Of a stretch of DNA of 64,000 nucleotides, positions 7,823 through 17,554 are shown piece by piece (positions within the stretch are counted from its first letter, which is position 1; every line of letters starts with the position of its first letter). The stretch covers positions 1 through 64,000 of the forward strand of contig JAWUVI010000028.1 in the NCBI GenBank assembly GCA_034112445.1. Reading direction: 5' to 3'. This DNA comes from Pelagadaptatus sp034112445. Lineage in GTDB: Bacteria > Pseudomonadota > Gammaproteobacteria > Pseudomonadales > Cellvibrionaceae. Made by a program: the position numbers and the translations under genes. A model generated the notes under the pieces. The model ran no database searches. It was not told the DNA's origin and was given only the letters and a program-made list of their open reading frames with translations.

Positions 7823-9472
7823 TTATGTTTCTAATTTTTCATCCAAGTACGCATTATGATTTTCGTTTTGCCCAAGTTCCATACTCTGCTTAACCAGTAA
7901 TAGTGCAGTTTCATGTTGTGCGTGTACGAATGAATTAATCTTTAAATTACCAAGAGCACGTCTCTCCTTAACAGTATTCACTTTTACAATCAGATTGGCA
8001 TCTTTGTAATAATTTAATACGGCTTCGCAAATTATTTGCTTATTTTTTAATGTGTTAACGGTAACGATAATTGATTTTGACTCTTCGACTTTTAATGATT
8101 CCAGAACAGGAGTCCTGTCTAAGTGACCAAAATAAGCACTGTAGCCTCTCTCTCTGGCTAGCAGTACGTGTTGTAAATTATCAGAAATGATTAAAAACTC
8201 AGTATTATTTTTGGTTAATTCTTTAGCCACAATACGACCCAAAATGTCGAATCCACAAATCACGGTATGACCGCTTGTTTTTATGGGTGTGATTTTGTCT
8301 GACTCAAAAAACTCAACCACAAACAAAGAGGCTAATTTATAAATATTATTAACCATGAATGGGGTGATGATCATTGACAAAACCGTGATTAAAATAAGGG
8401 CGTTAGCAAGCTCTTCTGTTATCAATAATTGGTTGCTTGCCAGAGTGAAAATCGCAAATGAAAACTCACCTATTTGGCACAGTGCGATGGATGTTTTGAT
8501 AGAGTCACTTTTATTTGATTTCCGTTTGATCAAGACGTAGATAATAAGTGCTTTTATTGCCATCACAACGAATAGAATACCAAAAACGATATGGATGTTG
8601 CTGATAAAAAAATCTGCATCAATTTTAGTGCCAATGGAAAAGAAAAAAGCCCCTAGTAATAAATCTTTGTACGATGAAATATCAGATTCAACTTTAACGT
8701 GAAATTTTGTTTCAGCGATAATCATGCCAGCAATAAAAGCACCAAAAGAATAGGTAAATCCTAATTCATGCGCGACTAAAGACGCACCTATTACAATTGT
8801 GAATACTGAGCCTAAAAATAATTCTTCCATTTTTGAATTAGATGAAAAATGAAGTAGCCACCCAATAATCTTTTTCCCTAAAGTAAACATGAAAGCAATA
8901 ATTATGGCGCCGTATAATACTGTTTTAAGCAGTACTTCGCCTAAAGGGAGCGCATCATTAGATAGGAAACTTATTAATAATAAAATTGGAATCACGGCGA
9001 GATCTTGAAAAACCAAAATCGCCACAGTTTTTTCACCGTAGGGTGTCACTATGTCTTTAGATTTTTTTAGATAGGGCAACACGATAGCGGTAGAGGAAAG
9101 ACTAAACGCAAGCGCTATTACAAGTGAAGAAGTGACATCAATAGAAAACACGTAATAGGAAAGTAGGAATATACTTAGCGAGCTAAGCGTTACTTGCGCA
9201 ACCCCGTTTACAAAAATAAGATCTTTCATTTTGTTTAATTTGGAAAAAGACATTTCCAAACCAATCGTAAACATAAGAAATACTATGCCAAATTCACCGA
9301 TTAAATCTAACGAGTGATTAGGCTCACCGCCATTAAAATTGAAAATATTACTGATGATAGTGCCGGTAATGATATAGCCGATAATATGTGAGACATCGTA
9401 CTTTGTGAGTAGGATGTTTAAAACGCTGGCCAGCGTTAATGAGATAGCAAGGATAACGAGAAAGGAATCCAT
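7823..9472 (-). CDS. Kef-type monovalent cation:proton antiporter with TrkA-N domain (CPA2)
   Basis: An N-terminal antiporter domain of about 390 residues with a dozen helices is followed by a Rossmann-type RCK/TrkA-N domain (HTVICGFDILGRIVAKEL) and a short tail. CPA2 proteins of this layout move K+ or Na+ against H+, gated by nucleotides or glutathione adducts. I start at ATG 9472 (MDSFLVILAI), which has GGAG seven bases upstream. An in-frame start at 9517 adds a hydrophilic stretch with no ribosome site. Ion selectivity cannot be told. Confidence 0.9.
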   Translation of the reverse strand: MDSFLVILAISLTLASVLNILLTKYDVSHIIGYIITGTIISNIFNFNGGEPNHSLDLIGEFGIVFLMFTIGLEMSFSKLNKMKDLIFVNGVAQVTLSSLSIFLLSYYVFSIDVTSSLVIALAFSLSSTAIVLPYLKKSKDIVTPYGEKTVAILVFQDLAVIPILLLISFLSNDALPLGEVLLKTVLYGAIIIAFMFTLGKKIIGWLLHFSSNSKMEELFLGSVFTIVIGASLVAHELGFTYSFGAFIAGMIIAETKFHVKVESDISSYKDLLLGAFFFSIGTKIDADFFISNIHIVFGILFVVMAIKALIIYVLIKRKSNKSDSIKTSIALCQIGEFSFAIFTLASNQLLITEELANALILITVLSMIITPFMVNNIYKLASLFVVEFFESDKITPIKTSGHTVICGFDILGRIVAKELTKNNTEFLIISDNLQHVLLARERGYSAYFGHLDRTPVLESLKVEESKSIIVTVNTLKNKQIICEAVLNYYKDANLIVKVNTVKERRALGNLKINSFVHAQHETALLLVKQSMELGQNENHNAYLDEKLET

Positions 9473-9655
9473 TGTATGTCTCCAAGTTAAGGTTTGATCG
9501 AAACACAACGACAGCACTGGAGGTTACAGCACAATACGCGCCACAATGATAAATACTTATACAGCCATTCAGACCAATGATTTCAGTATGTTTAATACAC
9601 CAGCATTTTAAGCTTGTCGCACATATCGGAATTTAGTGGGGCGCTCGCACCATGA

Positions 9656-9693
9656 AAGTGCATTGTATTTATTCAAGTGCATTGTATTTATTC
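9656..9693 (+). repeat. Two 19-bp tandem repeats
   Basis: AAGTGCATTGTATTTATTC occurs twice head to tail (9656-9674 and 9675-9693), followed by the first bases of a third copy (AAGAGCA). It is one of several short tandem duplications between genes in this window. Confidence 0.9.
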
Positions 9694-9731
9694 AAGAGCA
9701 TAGGATTACTGAGTCATTCACTCGCTAGAAA

Positions 9732-9767
9732 GGAAAAAGGGCTGCTATAAGTAGCAACCCTTTTTCC
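9732..9767 (-). terminator. Rho-independent terminator of the WS/DGAT gene
   Basis: GGAAAAAGGG pairs with CCCTTTTTCC (10 bp) and TGCT with AGCA inside, giving a strong hairpin with A/T runs on both sides. It lies just past the WS/DGAT stop on the minus strand and could work in both directions. The inner stem (GGGCTGCTATAA) recurs at 51,996 and 54,473. Confidence 0.85.
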
Positions 9768-9791
9768 TTACGGTTCTGTTTAACCTTTGCT

Positions 9792-11240
9792 TTAGGTGCC
9801 TTCACCATAGGCATTTAAGCTGAGCTCTAGCAATTCCTTGTGAGCATCTTTCATGTGCTGCGCCAGTTCGTATATATCGGGCATCAGCTTGTGACATGAG
9901 ATCAGACCAAAATCGAGCCAACCGTTATAACTTTGTAAAGTAATGTTCAACCCCATGCCGTGATAGGGAATCGAAACTGGGTAGGTGCTGATTTGCTTGG
10001 CACCTGCAAAGTAGAGGGTAATGTTAGGTCCGGGAACGTTGGAGATTACCACGTTGGCAAATGGCGGTAGAGAGTTAGCGATTCTGGCTCGAGTCAGTAT
10101 CGAGGCTATGCTGCTCATCAGCCAGGGAGCACCGAGTGATGGAAAGTCAGTAGGTAGAATGGTTTTTACATCGGACAGCAGTGATTTGGCATGAGAAGAA
10201 GATTCTTTGATCGCCTTGAGCCGCTCCAGTGGATCTTTGATCGTAGTGGCAAGGCTTATACGAGCCATAGACACTTGGTTACTCATCTCTGTGTTGCCTT
10301 CAGGACGTATACTCACTGGAATAGCGGCTAACAAAGATTGTTCAGCGCGGAAGCCTTCATCTTTGAAATAGCGATTTATGCCTTCCCCGGAGATTGCCAT
10401 AGCGACGTCATTCAGACTGACATCATTGAGCTTGGCGATTTTTTTACTGTCGGCATAGGGTATTGAAAAACGTGCGAAGCTGCGTTGGTTGGTGATGGTA
10501 GCGTTGATAGGTGTCTTGGGCGCAAGCCAGTTCATTCGTTCAGCACTACTGCCATCCGGATTTTTTGCAGGTTTGAGTATTTCAAAGGCTTTGCGCGTTA
10601 ATTTCGGTAAATTTTTGGCCAATTTAATGGTCTGGGCAACATTGTGCTTAACACCTGAGGTCGTCAGTTCAGCAATGCCATAGTTGTCTCCGCCAGTTGC
10701 TTCTCTACGACGCTTGGGTTTGTTTGCGGCGCGGGGCACAGCCGACACGTCCATGATGGCTTCCATTAAAACTTGGGCGCCCATACCGTCGAGAGCCGCG
10801 TGGTGCATTTTTGAGTAAAGCCCGACGTAGCGAGTGCCTTCAGGCAATTCTGAGGGTACGGGTAAGCCGTCGAGTATATACATTTCCCACAAAGGGCGAC
10901 TGCGATCTAATAAGCTCGAATGTAATCTAGCGACCAGTCTATCAACGGTTTTACGAGTCGCGGGTGGCGGTACAATCACGTGACGAATGTGATAATCAAT
11001 ATCCAGATCCTCGTCCATAACCCAAATGGGATTGGCGATATCAAAGGGCATGTTGATGAGCTTACGCTGAAAAATTGGTGCCATGTGCATGCGGTTTAAA
11101 ATGTGGGTTCTTACATCATCCATAAAATTGCCGGAATAATCCGCCGGCAATTCCATTATGCTAAGGCCGCCGACATGCATCGGAGTTTCGGGTGATTCTA
11201 AGTGTAAAAAAGCCGCATCTGATCCGCTTAGGTGATCCAT
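9792..11240 (-). CDS. Wax ester synthase / acyl-CoA:diacylglycerol acyltransferase
   Basis: This 482-aa WS/DGAT enzyme makes storage wax esters or triacylglycerol from acyl-CoA and a fatty alcohol or diacylglycerol. The catalytic HHxxxDG motif is seen as MHHAALDGMGAQ near residue 135. The N-terminal LSGSDAAFLHLESPETPMHVG and the C-terminal NVVISNVPGPN are both family signatures. AAGGA precedes the ATG. The enzyme implies neutral-lipid storage, common in marine hydrocarbon- or lipid-using gammaproteobacteria. Confidence 0.93.
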   Translation of the reverse strand: MDHLSGSDAAFLHLESPETPMHVGGLSIMELPADYSGNFMDDVRTHILNRMHMAPIFQRKLINMPFDIANPIWVMDEDLDIDYHIRHVIVPPPATRKTVDRLVARLHSSLLDRSRPLWEMYILDGLPVPSELPEGTRYVGLYSKMHHAALDGMGAQVLMEAIMDVSAVPRAANKPKRRREATGGDNYGIAELTTSGVKHNVAQTIKLAKNLPKLTRKAFEILKPAKNPDGSSAERMNWLAPKTPINATITNQRSFARFSIPYADSKKIAKLNDVSLNDVAMAISGEGINRYFKDEGFRAEQSLLAAIPVSIRPEGNTEMSNQVSMARISLATTIKDPLERLKAIKESSSHAKSLLSDVKTILPTDFPSLGAPWLMSSIASILTRARIANSLPPFANVVISNVPGPNITLYFAGAKQISTYPVSIPYHGMGLNITLQSYNGWLDFGLISCHKLMPDIYELAQHMKDAHKELLELSLNAYGEGT

Positions 11241-11548
11241 TATATTTCCTTACTGTTGTAGAAACGTTTTTGTGGCTGGGTCAAATACATTCCAGCATGA
11301 AGAGGTTCGTATGATAGTACAAGTTAATCGGGTGAGCTGCTGCGTATTGCCTACCACAAGAAGAAGTATTACAAATAATGGTATCAAGTCTGTTGCCGAG
11401 ATGGACAGTCGGATATAACTGTTATCTGTATAGGTAAATCCGTTAACAATACGAAACTATTTTCAGATAAACTTTCCCTCAAGAACTCACGTCATTATTA
11501 ACTTAATGTAGGTTTCTGTTTTAAAAAATAATAACGATAGGAGCTAGT
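11241..11548. other. Divergent intergenic region, no gene seen
   Basis: These 308 bp separate the divergent WS/DGAT and SRPBCC genes and must hold both promoters. I see no clear palindrome, repeat or RNA gene. A ribosome site GATAGGAG sits just before the SRPBCC start. Confidence 0.5.
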
Positions 11549-12028
11549 ATGTCAGCCGAGCAACAAATCACAGAAATGGCAGTTACGCCAAGTGAACTCT
11601 ACCATTACATCAAACAACCGTGGCGTTGGCATGAATGGCACCCTAACTCCAGCGGAGCGACTGCGAGCTTCAAAGACCCTGCTGGAACCGAGTTAAAGAT
11701 TGGTGATACGTTTCAGGAAAACTTTGAGATTAAACTGTTTTCTTTTTTACCTTTCAAAACCCGCAGTTTAATTAATTGGACGGTTATTGCCGATAGAGAA
11801 CCGTCTTACTGGGAAATAGAAGGTATAAGTAAAAGTGCACATATTCGTTTCAAATACGATTTTGTACCTTGTGCCAAAGGTGTTGCTTTTACCCGTTCAC
11901 TGGACTTTGAATTAAAAGGATTTCTTAGATTATTAGACCCAATAATTCGCCGCCGAAATATTAAGATGTCTAATCTTGCCGTGACTAATATGGTTAAAGT
12001 TGTCGATGCGGGTATCGCACCTAAATAG
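11549..12028 (+). CDS. SRPBCC-family (START-like) protein
   Basis: This 159-aa protein has the look of the polyketide cyclase/dehydrase or lipid-transport branch of the SRPBCC fold: an early helix region with PWRWHEWHPNSSG, a strand-rich middle with TSRLINW-like hydrophobic patterns, and a long C-terminal helix ending VTNMVKVVDAG. No catalytic motif defines a reaction. These proteins bind hydrophobic ligands. The start has a good GGAG site. The neighbouring WS/DGAT gene is divergent, so a lipid link is only suggestive. Confidence 0.75.
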   Translation: MSAEQQITEMAVTPSELYHYIKQPWRWHEWHPNSSGATASFKDPAGTELKIGDTFQENFEIKLFSFLPFKTRSLINWTVIADREPSYWEIEGISKSAHIRFKYDFVPCAKGVAFTRSLDFELKGFLRLLDPIIRRRNIKMSNLAVTNMVKVVDAGIAPK

Positions 12029-12065
12029 CGGAGTTTAAAAATTAAGTTGCTCTATTAAATTGCCC

Positions 12066-12092
12066 TATACCCAAGTCAGCGACATGGGTATA
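12066..12092. terminator. Hairpin between convergent genes
   Basis: TATACCCA (12066-12073) and TGGGTATA (12085-12092) form a perfect 8-bp stem with an 11-nt loop, midway between the convergent SRPBCC and oxygenase genes. No T tract follows, so termination is plausible but not certain. Confidence 0.45.
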
Positions 12093-12125
12093 CAGGTTTA
12101 CTGATGACTTTCGTTAAAGCCATTA

Positions 12126-12851
12126 TTATTCAGACCAATACCAACTGGTGACGTTATAGCGATAGTCATCGGTATGTTCAGGCTTCAATTTTTCCACCCA
12201 GTGCTCAGATCCTTCTGATGAGGGATCAAACAAAACACAGCGATTATATAAAGGCGCAATTTTAATTGGCTGATTGTTCTTACTTATAAAAACTAACTCC
12301 CCCCCATTATTGATGTTCCACTCTTTATTTAAATACAACAGCATGCACACTTGTCTACCGGGGGAGTCATCAGCGTGTTGCTCGACAAAATCAGCAGCGC
12401 CTAAACGAAAATAGTTAGTATTAATGTCAGGTTCAGATACATTTTTATCTGTTAATAGAACTTTAAAAATACGTGATAACACGGACATAAATTCATGCCC
12501 GCGCAAAAACGACAAAAAATCATGTGCTGCATTAGAGTTAACAGAACTAGAGTCGACGATGCTAGAGCTAGCTGCGTCACGCTGCCAAACATCGCGCTGT
12601 ACAAAGCGTTGATCGTTGCTGGCTTTGTGCCACTGCTCGCTATCCACATACAAAGCAGAATAAGTATGTTGTTGAGTTTTCCAATGTTGGTGTTGGTGTT
12701 GATGTGGCTGTTGTAAAACCCTAATGACATTATCGAGTTTTTCAGCATTAAATAAGTGATCAATAACGATATGATTGGGGCAAGTGCTCAATAAAGATTT
12801 TCGATATGCGTCAATTGCACGATCGTTGACTTGCTCATCATTCAGCCACAT
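12126..12851 (-). CDS. 2-oxoglutarate/Fe(II)-dependent dioxygenase (prolyl 4-hydroxylase-like)
   Basis: The 241-aa protein carries the Fe(II) site of the 2OG oxygenase family: HADD near residue 158 supplies His and Asp, and the distal His is in EHWVEKL. A basic residue for 2OG binding follows in the C-terminal strand. The pattern CMLLYLNKEW...GGELVF is typical of P4H-type and PKHD-type hydroxylases. A low-complexity stretch of alternating Gln and His (about residues 47-55) is unusual. The substrate is unknown. AAGGA stands before the ATG. Confidence 0.8.
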   Translation of the reverse strand: MWLNDEQVNDRAIDAYRKSLLSTCPNHIVIDHLFNAEKLDNVIRVLQQPHQHQHQHWKTQQHTYSALYVDSEQWHKASNDQRFVQRDVWQRDAASSSIVDSSSVNSNAAHDFLSFLRGHEFMSVLSRIFKVLLTDKNVSEPDINTNYFRLGAADFVEQHADDSPGRQVCMLLYLNKEWNINNGGELVFISKNNQPIKIAPLYNRCVLFDPSSEGSEHWVEKLKPEHTDDYRYNVTSWYWSE

Positions 12852-13145
12852 TGGAACCGTCCTTCGTTACTTTTAAATAACTACTTAAATTTGATAGTAC
12901 AGTGTTAAGCAGTAATTCCTATAACCCGTTCTGAAAAATTATTAAAAGAAAATACTTAGATGGTCGTGGGTCTTGCCAGCATGGAGTAGGGCCAGACAAG
13001 TATCAATCGAGTATAAGGCTTCTTTATTTATAACTTTCCCCAATAGTTTTTTAGCTACCTGCTTGGTAGATAAGACTATGAAATTAGAGTCCCATAATGA
13101 AAATACTGCGCTTCATTGTGGTGCGGTAATGAGTCCATTAGTTCT

Positions 13146-14441
13146 ATGACAAAAACTAACCTGTTGATATTTAATGGTTTTTTTATATCTGGCATAGTAT
13201 TGGCATTAAGGCTTATAGAACACATACGTTCAAAACTATTAATCGACGTGTTGAAGAAAGAGAGTGTGTCAATGTTCGCATTTCCAGCCAGAATTTTATT
13301 AAAAGTATTTGGATTGAATTACGCCTTTCTAATCATCGTGGGTATGCAATTAGTCTTAATTTTGGCATGCCTACTAGATGCAGATTGGAGCAGCTATCTG
13401 GCTTTGTTTAACGCCTATTCAGTGCTGTGTATATTATGGTTTCTACGAACGGATATTCACCTGCTCAAAGAATTACTATCAAGTGGAAAACCTATTGATC
13501 ATAATGATTTAGTGACCCAGCTCAGTGGCGGTATGTCTGATTTGAGTTTGCCACTGGTGTCGGTTGAAATCCGAAAAAATCGTGAAGATCAATTGCACGT
13601 CAACACGGTATCTGAGATTGGGTACTCTTCTGCAGAGTTAAGCGGCACCGCGAATCAATTAGCAGTTAACATTTTGAAACAGTCTGAAAGTACCAGTTCT
13701 ATTGCAGCAGCGGTCACAGAAATTTCCTATAGCATTGAAGAAATCACAACTCGCCTGAAGGGAGCCCATGTTTCAGCTAGTCAAACACACGGCATGAGCG
13801 TCATCGGTTCAGAGTCTATTGCCGATGTACGCTCGAATATGAAAAAGGTTGTCAGCTATGTTCAAACAACTCAGCAGCATTTATCAGAACTAGAAACACG
13901 AATGTCTTATGTGGAATCTATCTCTTCAGAGATTCGCGGCATCGCTGGACAAACTAATTTGCTGGCTCTTAATGCAGCCATAGAAGCGGCCAGAGCTGGA
14001 CAGTATGGTCGTGGTTTTACAGTTGTAGCAGAAGAGGTCAGGGCGCTGGCCACTCGAAGCCATGAGTCGGCCGAAGAGATAACCGCACACATCAGCGATG
14101 TTCGATTGAATATGAGCAATGTCAACAGCAGCATGGAAGGCGTGATTGAGCAAAGCAGTCAAACTGACAGTGTCACTAACTCAACAGCCGATTTGTTTGA
14201 ACAAATTTCTGAAAATACCCGCTTGGTCACTGAAACCATTAATGCGATTCAGGAGAGCTCTGCACAACAAAATAGTGCTGCTGTGGAGATATCTGGGAGT
14301 ATTGAAAACATGGCAATGGTGGCCGAGGAAAACAGTAAAATGGCCAACCAATTTTCCAACATAGCGACACACTTACACAGTCTTTGCTCTGATGCTGAAA
14401 ACAACCTCATGAAAAAAAAGGCGCTTAAATATGTCGCATAA
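13146..14441 (+). CDS. Methyl-accepting chemotaxis protein without periplasmic sensor domain
   Basis: From ATG 13146 this is 431 aa. Three hydrophobic stretches in the first 110 residues are joined by short loops, so there is no extracellular ligand domain. The rest is an MCP signalling coiled coil with the conserved tip IAGQTNLLALNAAIEAARAG (about residues 275-294). A TTG at 13116 gives ten further residues and is the alternative start; neither has a strong ribosome site. The stop overlaps the next gene by 11 bp. It is the first gene of a three-gene operon with a NIT-like protein and an EAL protein. Confidence 0.88.
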   Translation: MTKTNLLIFNGFFISGIVLALRLIEHIRSKLLIDVLKKESVSMFAFPARILLKVFGLNYAFLIIVGMQLVLILACLLDADWSSYLALFNAYSVLCILWFLRTDIHLLKELLSSGKPIDHNDLVTQLSGGMSDLSLPLVSVEIRKNREDQLHVNTVSEIGYSSAELSGTANQLAVNILKQSESTSSIAAAVTEISYSIEEITTRLKGAHVSASQTHGMSVIGSESIADVRSNMKKVVSYVQTTQQHLSELETRMSYVESISSEIRGIAGQTNLLALNAAIEAARAGQYGRGFTVVAEEVRALATRSHESAEEITAHISDVRLNMSNVNSSMEGVIEQSSQTDSVTNSTADLFEQISENTRLVTETINAIQESSAQQNSAAVEISGSIENMAMVAEENSKMANQFSNIATHLHSLCSDAENNLMKKKALKYVA

Positions 14442-15246
14442 TATTTGGTTGTTTATATTACTCTGTGCTCTCTTTGTACTTTTTTTATTGGTTAATGATA
14501 AGCGAAAAAAAGAACGTCAAGCTAGGCAAATCCTTGGACTTTCATGGTTGCATAACTTAAAAGAATTTCTCTCACATACGCAGCAGCACAGAGGTTTAAC
14601 CAGTAGCTATTTGAATGGTAATAAGGCATTACTCGCGGACATAGAAATACTGGAGCGCAGAGCGAGTAAGGATATTATCAACATCGAAAGTCTTGGAAGC
14701 TGGGTTCCAAGCAACCTTCAATGGCAGGGTATCACGCAACATTGGGCGCGTTTATCAAAGAGTTATCGCAGTGGTGATTTTGGAAATAACCTTACTCAAC
14801 ACAACCATCTAATTCAAAATTTACTGTACTTTATTGACGACATGGCAGTTGCTCATGACTTATTGTTAATGAATAAAGATAAGCAAAAGTCATTTCATTT
14901 TGCTTGGCGTGAACTCTTACCAGTATCAGAGTATATAGGCCAAGCAAGAGCTCTTGGGATCGGTGCAGTGACAAAAAAAACCTGTGGATCGGTTGAGCGT
15001 ATTCGCCTCAACTATTTATATAAAAAAATCTCGGAGAGTACTGATATTGTATGGACGTCAGTGCCTCCTGAAGACGGCCAGAGAGCCTGTGTAGAAAAAT
15101 TATTAGATTGCTTAATTAACGATGTTATTCAAGCGGATATTAATATCGAGCCTAACGATTATTTTGAAATTGCCACCCAAGCTCTAGATGTAATGCATCA
15201 GCAATATGACAAACTAGTTGAGGAAAAAAGATGGCAATTAACATAG
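14431..15246 (+). CDS. Membrane protein with NIT-like (nitrate/nitrite sensing-like) helical domain
   Basis: The 271-aa protein has one N-terminal membrane helix (about residues 4-22) followed by KRKKERQAR, so the rest should be cytoplasmic. The helical body contains TQQHRGLTSSYLNGN near residue 50, which resembles the QxERGxSxxYL signature of NIT sensor domains, but the match is by eye. It overlaps the MCP gene upstream by 11 bp and the EAL gene downstream by 16 bp, which strongly suggests translational coupling. It may supply the sensing part that the MCP lacks. Confidence 0.6.
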   Translation: MSHNIWLFILLCALFVLFLLVNDKRKKERQARQILGLSWLHNLKEFLSHTQQHRGLTSSYLNGNKALLADIEILERRASKDIINIESLGSWVPSNLQWQGITQHWARLSKSYRSGDFGNNLTQHNHLIQNLLYFIDDMAVAHDLLLMNKDKQKSFHFAWRELLPVSEYIGQARALGIGAVTKKTCGSVERIRLNYLYKKISESTDIVWTSVPPEDGQRACVEKLLDCLINDVIQADINIEPNDYFEIATQALDVMHQQYDKLVEEKRWQLT

Positions 15247-16442
15247 AGAACTATTTTCCTGAATATCAGCCCATCGTTAATATGACATCCGGTCAGGTAT
15301 CGGGCTACGAAGCACTCGCTCGACGAAAAGATAATCAAGGTCATTCAGTATCGGTTGCTGAGTTATTCTTTGACGACAAAGTATCCACATCCTCCAAGCT
15401 GGCTATTGATCGTCACGTTCGTCATCTTGCCTTAAAGAAAACGCTTCATTTAGTTAACGAAGAATTTTTAACGATTAACATATCACCTAGCTGGATTGAA
15501 AACCTTGACTCGACGATAGTGATTCCCACTTTGGAAATGGTTGATAGTTTGGGGGTTAACCCTAGCCGTATTATCATAGAGATTACGGAGACCTATGGTG
15601 ACACTAGTAAACTTAAAAGATTAGTTAATGCCTATCACGATGCGGGCTATCGTGTAGCGATTGATGATTTTGGCGAAGGTGCCTCCCAAATTGATCGTTT
15701 GATTGCCCTAGAGCCCGATATCATTAAAGTCGATATGCACTTGTTTAAACGCGCCTCTTTAGGCGGTATTGCCTCAGCCGTTGTTCAATCCATTAATACT
15801 ATTGCTCAACGTAAAGGTTGTGAAATGATTTTCGAAGGCATAGAAACCGAAGACGAGTTGAACTTTGCATTAGACTGTGGGGCTAACTACGTACAGGGGT
15901 GGTTGTTTCAAAAATCTCAATCAGACTTTATTTTAACTTCCAAATTTGTCGAGCAAACGAAAGTTCTCAAGAATAATTTTCTCCGAAAAAAAAGCTCTCG
16001 TCACATACAAATAGCAGAGCATATGAGCGCGGTAATGAAGCAGGTGGTCAACATATGCAATACCGTACAAAAAAGTAATCAAATAAAAAGTGCACTGGAA
16101 AAATTCGATCTGAACTTGTTACACCAACTTGGGATTCAAAGGGTATTTTTGTGTGATCAAGAAGGCAATCAAATATCACCAAATTATGAAATAAATACTC
16201 ATCAAATTGATGTGCATGACAGCTGCATGGGAGCCAATTGGTCGCACCGGCCTTATTTTCCTCTGCTCACTGCAATGAACTCATTTCAGTTACGGCATAT
16301 GATTGTGTCTGAACCCTATCGAGATGTGATGAGCGGAAGACTATGTAAGACCTTAGCTAGTTTTTTGTCTACTAACAAAGTGTTGCTTGTGGACGTAAAT
16401 ACTAGCGATCATGTGCTACACGTCAGTGATGATACTGAGTGA
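15231..16442 (+). CDS. c-di-GMP phosphodiesterase, EAL domain with C-terminal YkuI_C/Cache-like domain
   Basis: The EAL domain fills residues 1-245 with every catalytic landmark: GYEALAR, NIS, EITET, AIDDFGEGAS, IIKVD, FEGIET and QGWLF. It should therefore hydrolyse c-di-GMP. There is no GGDEF domain. The C-terminal 150 residues (RVFLCDQEGNQISPN, NWSHRPYF, YRDVMSG) look like the PAS/Cache-like module attached to EAL in YkuI-type proteins. A GAGG site sits before the ATG, inside the end of the preceding gene. It is the last gene of the MCP/NIT-like/EAL operon. Confidence 0.9.
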   Translation: MAINIENYFPEYQPIVNMTSGQVSGYEALARRKDNQGHSVSVAELFFDDKVSTSSKLAIDRHVRHLALKKTLHLVNEEFLTINISPSWIENLDSTIVIPTLEMVDSLGVNPSRIIIEITETYGDTSKLKRLVNAYHDAGYRVAIDDFGEGASQIDRLIALEPDIIKVDMHLFKRASLGGIASAVVQSINTIAQRKGCEMIFEGIETEDELNFALDCGANYVQGWLFQKSQSDFILTSKFVEQTKVLKNNFLRKKSSRHIQIAEHMSAVMKQVVNICNTVQKSNQIKSALEKFDLNLLHQLGIQRVFLCDQEGNQISPNYEINTHQIDVHDSCMGANWSHRPYFPLLTAMNSFQLRHMIVSEPYRDVMSGRLCKTLASFLSTNKVLLVDVNTSDHVLHVSDDTE

Positions 16443-16831
16443 CTCTTGGAAATTGTAAACAGAGACTTACTCAGAAAGTGATCTTTCATTTTCAATGCTA
16501 AATGTTTTATACCTGAATCATTATATTCAGACTGCCTCTGAACAGAAAAATATTGAAGGCAAAGAGACTGCCACTCCATACCACCCATTCAAAGAAGTCA
16601 TTAGGATGGCCGCTAAAGCACCATAATCCCACACATTACACAAAGCACGCTTATTACCGTTTTAATGTTGGCTGTTATAAGACTGTTCTTTTGACAAAAA
16701 ATAACAGTTTGAAATAATTCACACTGTTGATTTTTCTCTAAGCAGAATAAATAGTTAAGTGGCCAATCGTTTTCTAACAATTTTATAGTATGTATGGCCA
16801 GTTTTGGGTTTAATCTAGGGAATACTTATTA
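16443..16831. other. Intergenic region, no gene seen
   Basis: These 389 bp follow the EAL gene and precede the sirtuin gene. I see no open frame with a ribosome site, no RNA gene and no strong hairpin. An AGGG run at 16817-16820 serves the sirtuin start. Confidence 0.5.
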
Positions 16832-17554
16832 GTGGACAACACAATGGCTGGTAGTAAAGGCTCAATCGTTATTTTAACCGGTGCAGGCATTTCAGCCGAG
16901 TCGGGTATACAAACCTTTCGCGGCGCAGATGGATTGTGGGAAGGCCACAGAGTAGAAGAAGTTGCATCCCCAGAAGGCTTTGCTGCTAATCCAGAATTGG
17001 TATTAGATTTTTATAATCAACGACGCAGGCAGTTGTTGTCTGGTGAGATAAGTCCAAATTTGGCCCATATGGCCTTGGCTAAATTAGAGTCAGACTATAA
17101 GGGTAAGGTGTTACTCGTCACCCAAAATGTCGATGACTTACATGAGCGTGCGGGCAGTAAAAATTTACTGCACATGCATGGCGAACTGCTAAAAAGCGTG
17201 TGCGCCAGCTGCTTTGATATTACTGAGCTGCGCAGTGATCAAGACAGTTCTCAAGCTTGTGAGCAATGCGGCAAGAATAGCCTTCGTCCAGATATCGTCT
17301 GGTTTGGTGAAATGCCTAAATATATGGATGAAATTTCTGACCGTCTGAGTCAATGTGAATTGTTTATTTCCATTGGTACATCAGGCAATGTATACCCCGC
17401 TGCAGGTTTTGTTGAACTGGCCGCAAGTTATGGCGCTCACACCGTCGAAATTAACCTAGAGCCAACGAGCACCACTAACCGCTTTGCTGAGCATATCCAT
17501 GGCAAAGCGGGTGATGAAGTACCAAAATTTATAGAAGAGTTATTAGCTCAATAA
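16832..17554 (+). CDS. cobB: NAD-dependent protein deacylase, CobB-type sirtuin
   Basis: This 240-aa class III sirtuin has GAGISAESGIQTFRG for NAD binding, TQNVDDLHERAG with the base HMHG, and zinc cysteines in CASC and CEQC. The Tyr and Arg of FYNQRRRQL match the pair that lets CobB/SIRT5 accept succinyl-lysine, so it may remove both acetyl and succinyl groups. A GTG start at 16832 fits the AGGG site. ATG 16844 is the alternative and would sit too far from it. Confidence 0.92.
   Translation: MDNTMAGSKGSIVILTGAGISAESGIQTFRGADGLWEGHRVEEVASPEGFAANPELVLDFYNQRRRQLLSGEISPNLAHMALAKLESDYKGKVLLVTQNVDDLHERAGSKNLLHMHGELLKSVCASCFDITELRSDQDSSQACEQCGKNSLRPDIVWFGEMPKYMDEISDRLSQCELFISIGTSGNVYPAAGFVELAASYGAHTVEINLEPTSTTNRFAEHIHGKAGDEVPKFIEELLAQ

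Larger units (their letters stand above)
9473..9791. other. Intergenic region, no gene seen
   Basis: The 319 bp hold a 2 x 19-bp tandem repeat, a strong terminator and no open frame with a plausible start. The promoter of the antiporter gene should lie near 9480-9560 but I could not place it. Confidence 0.6.
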
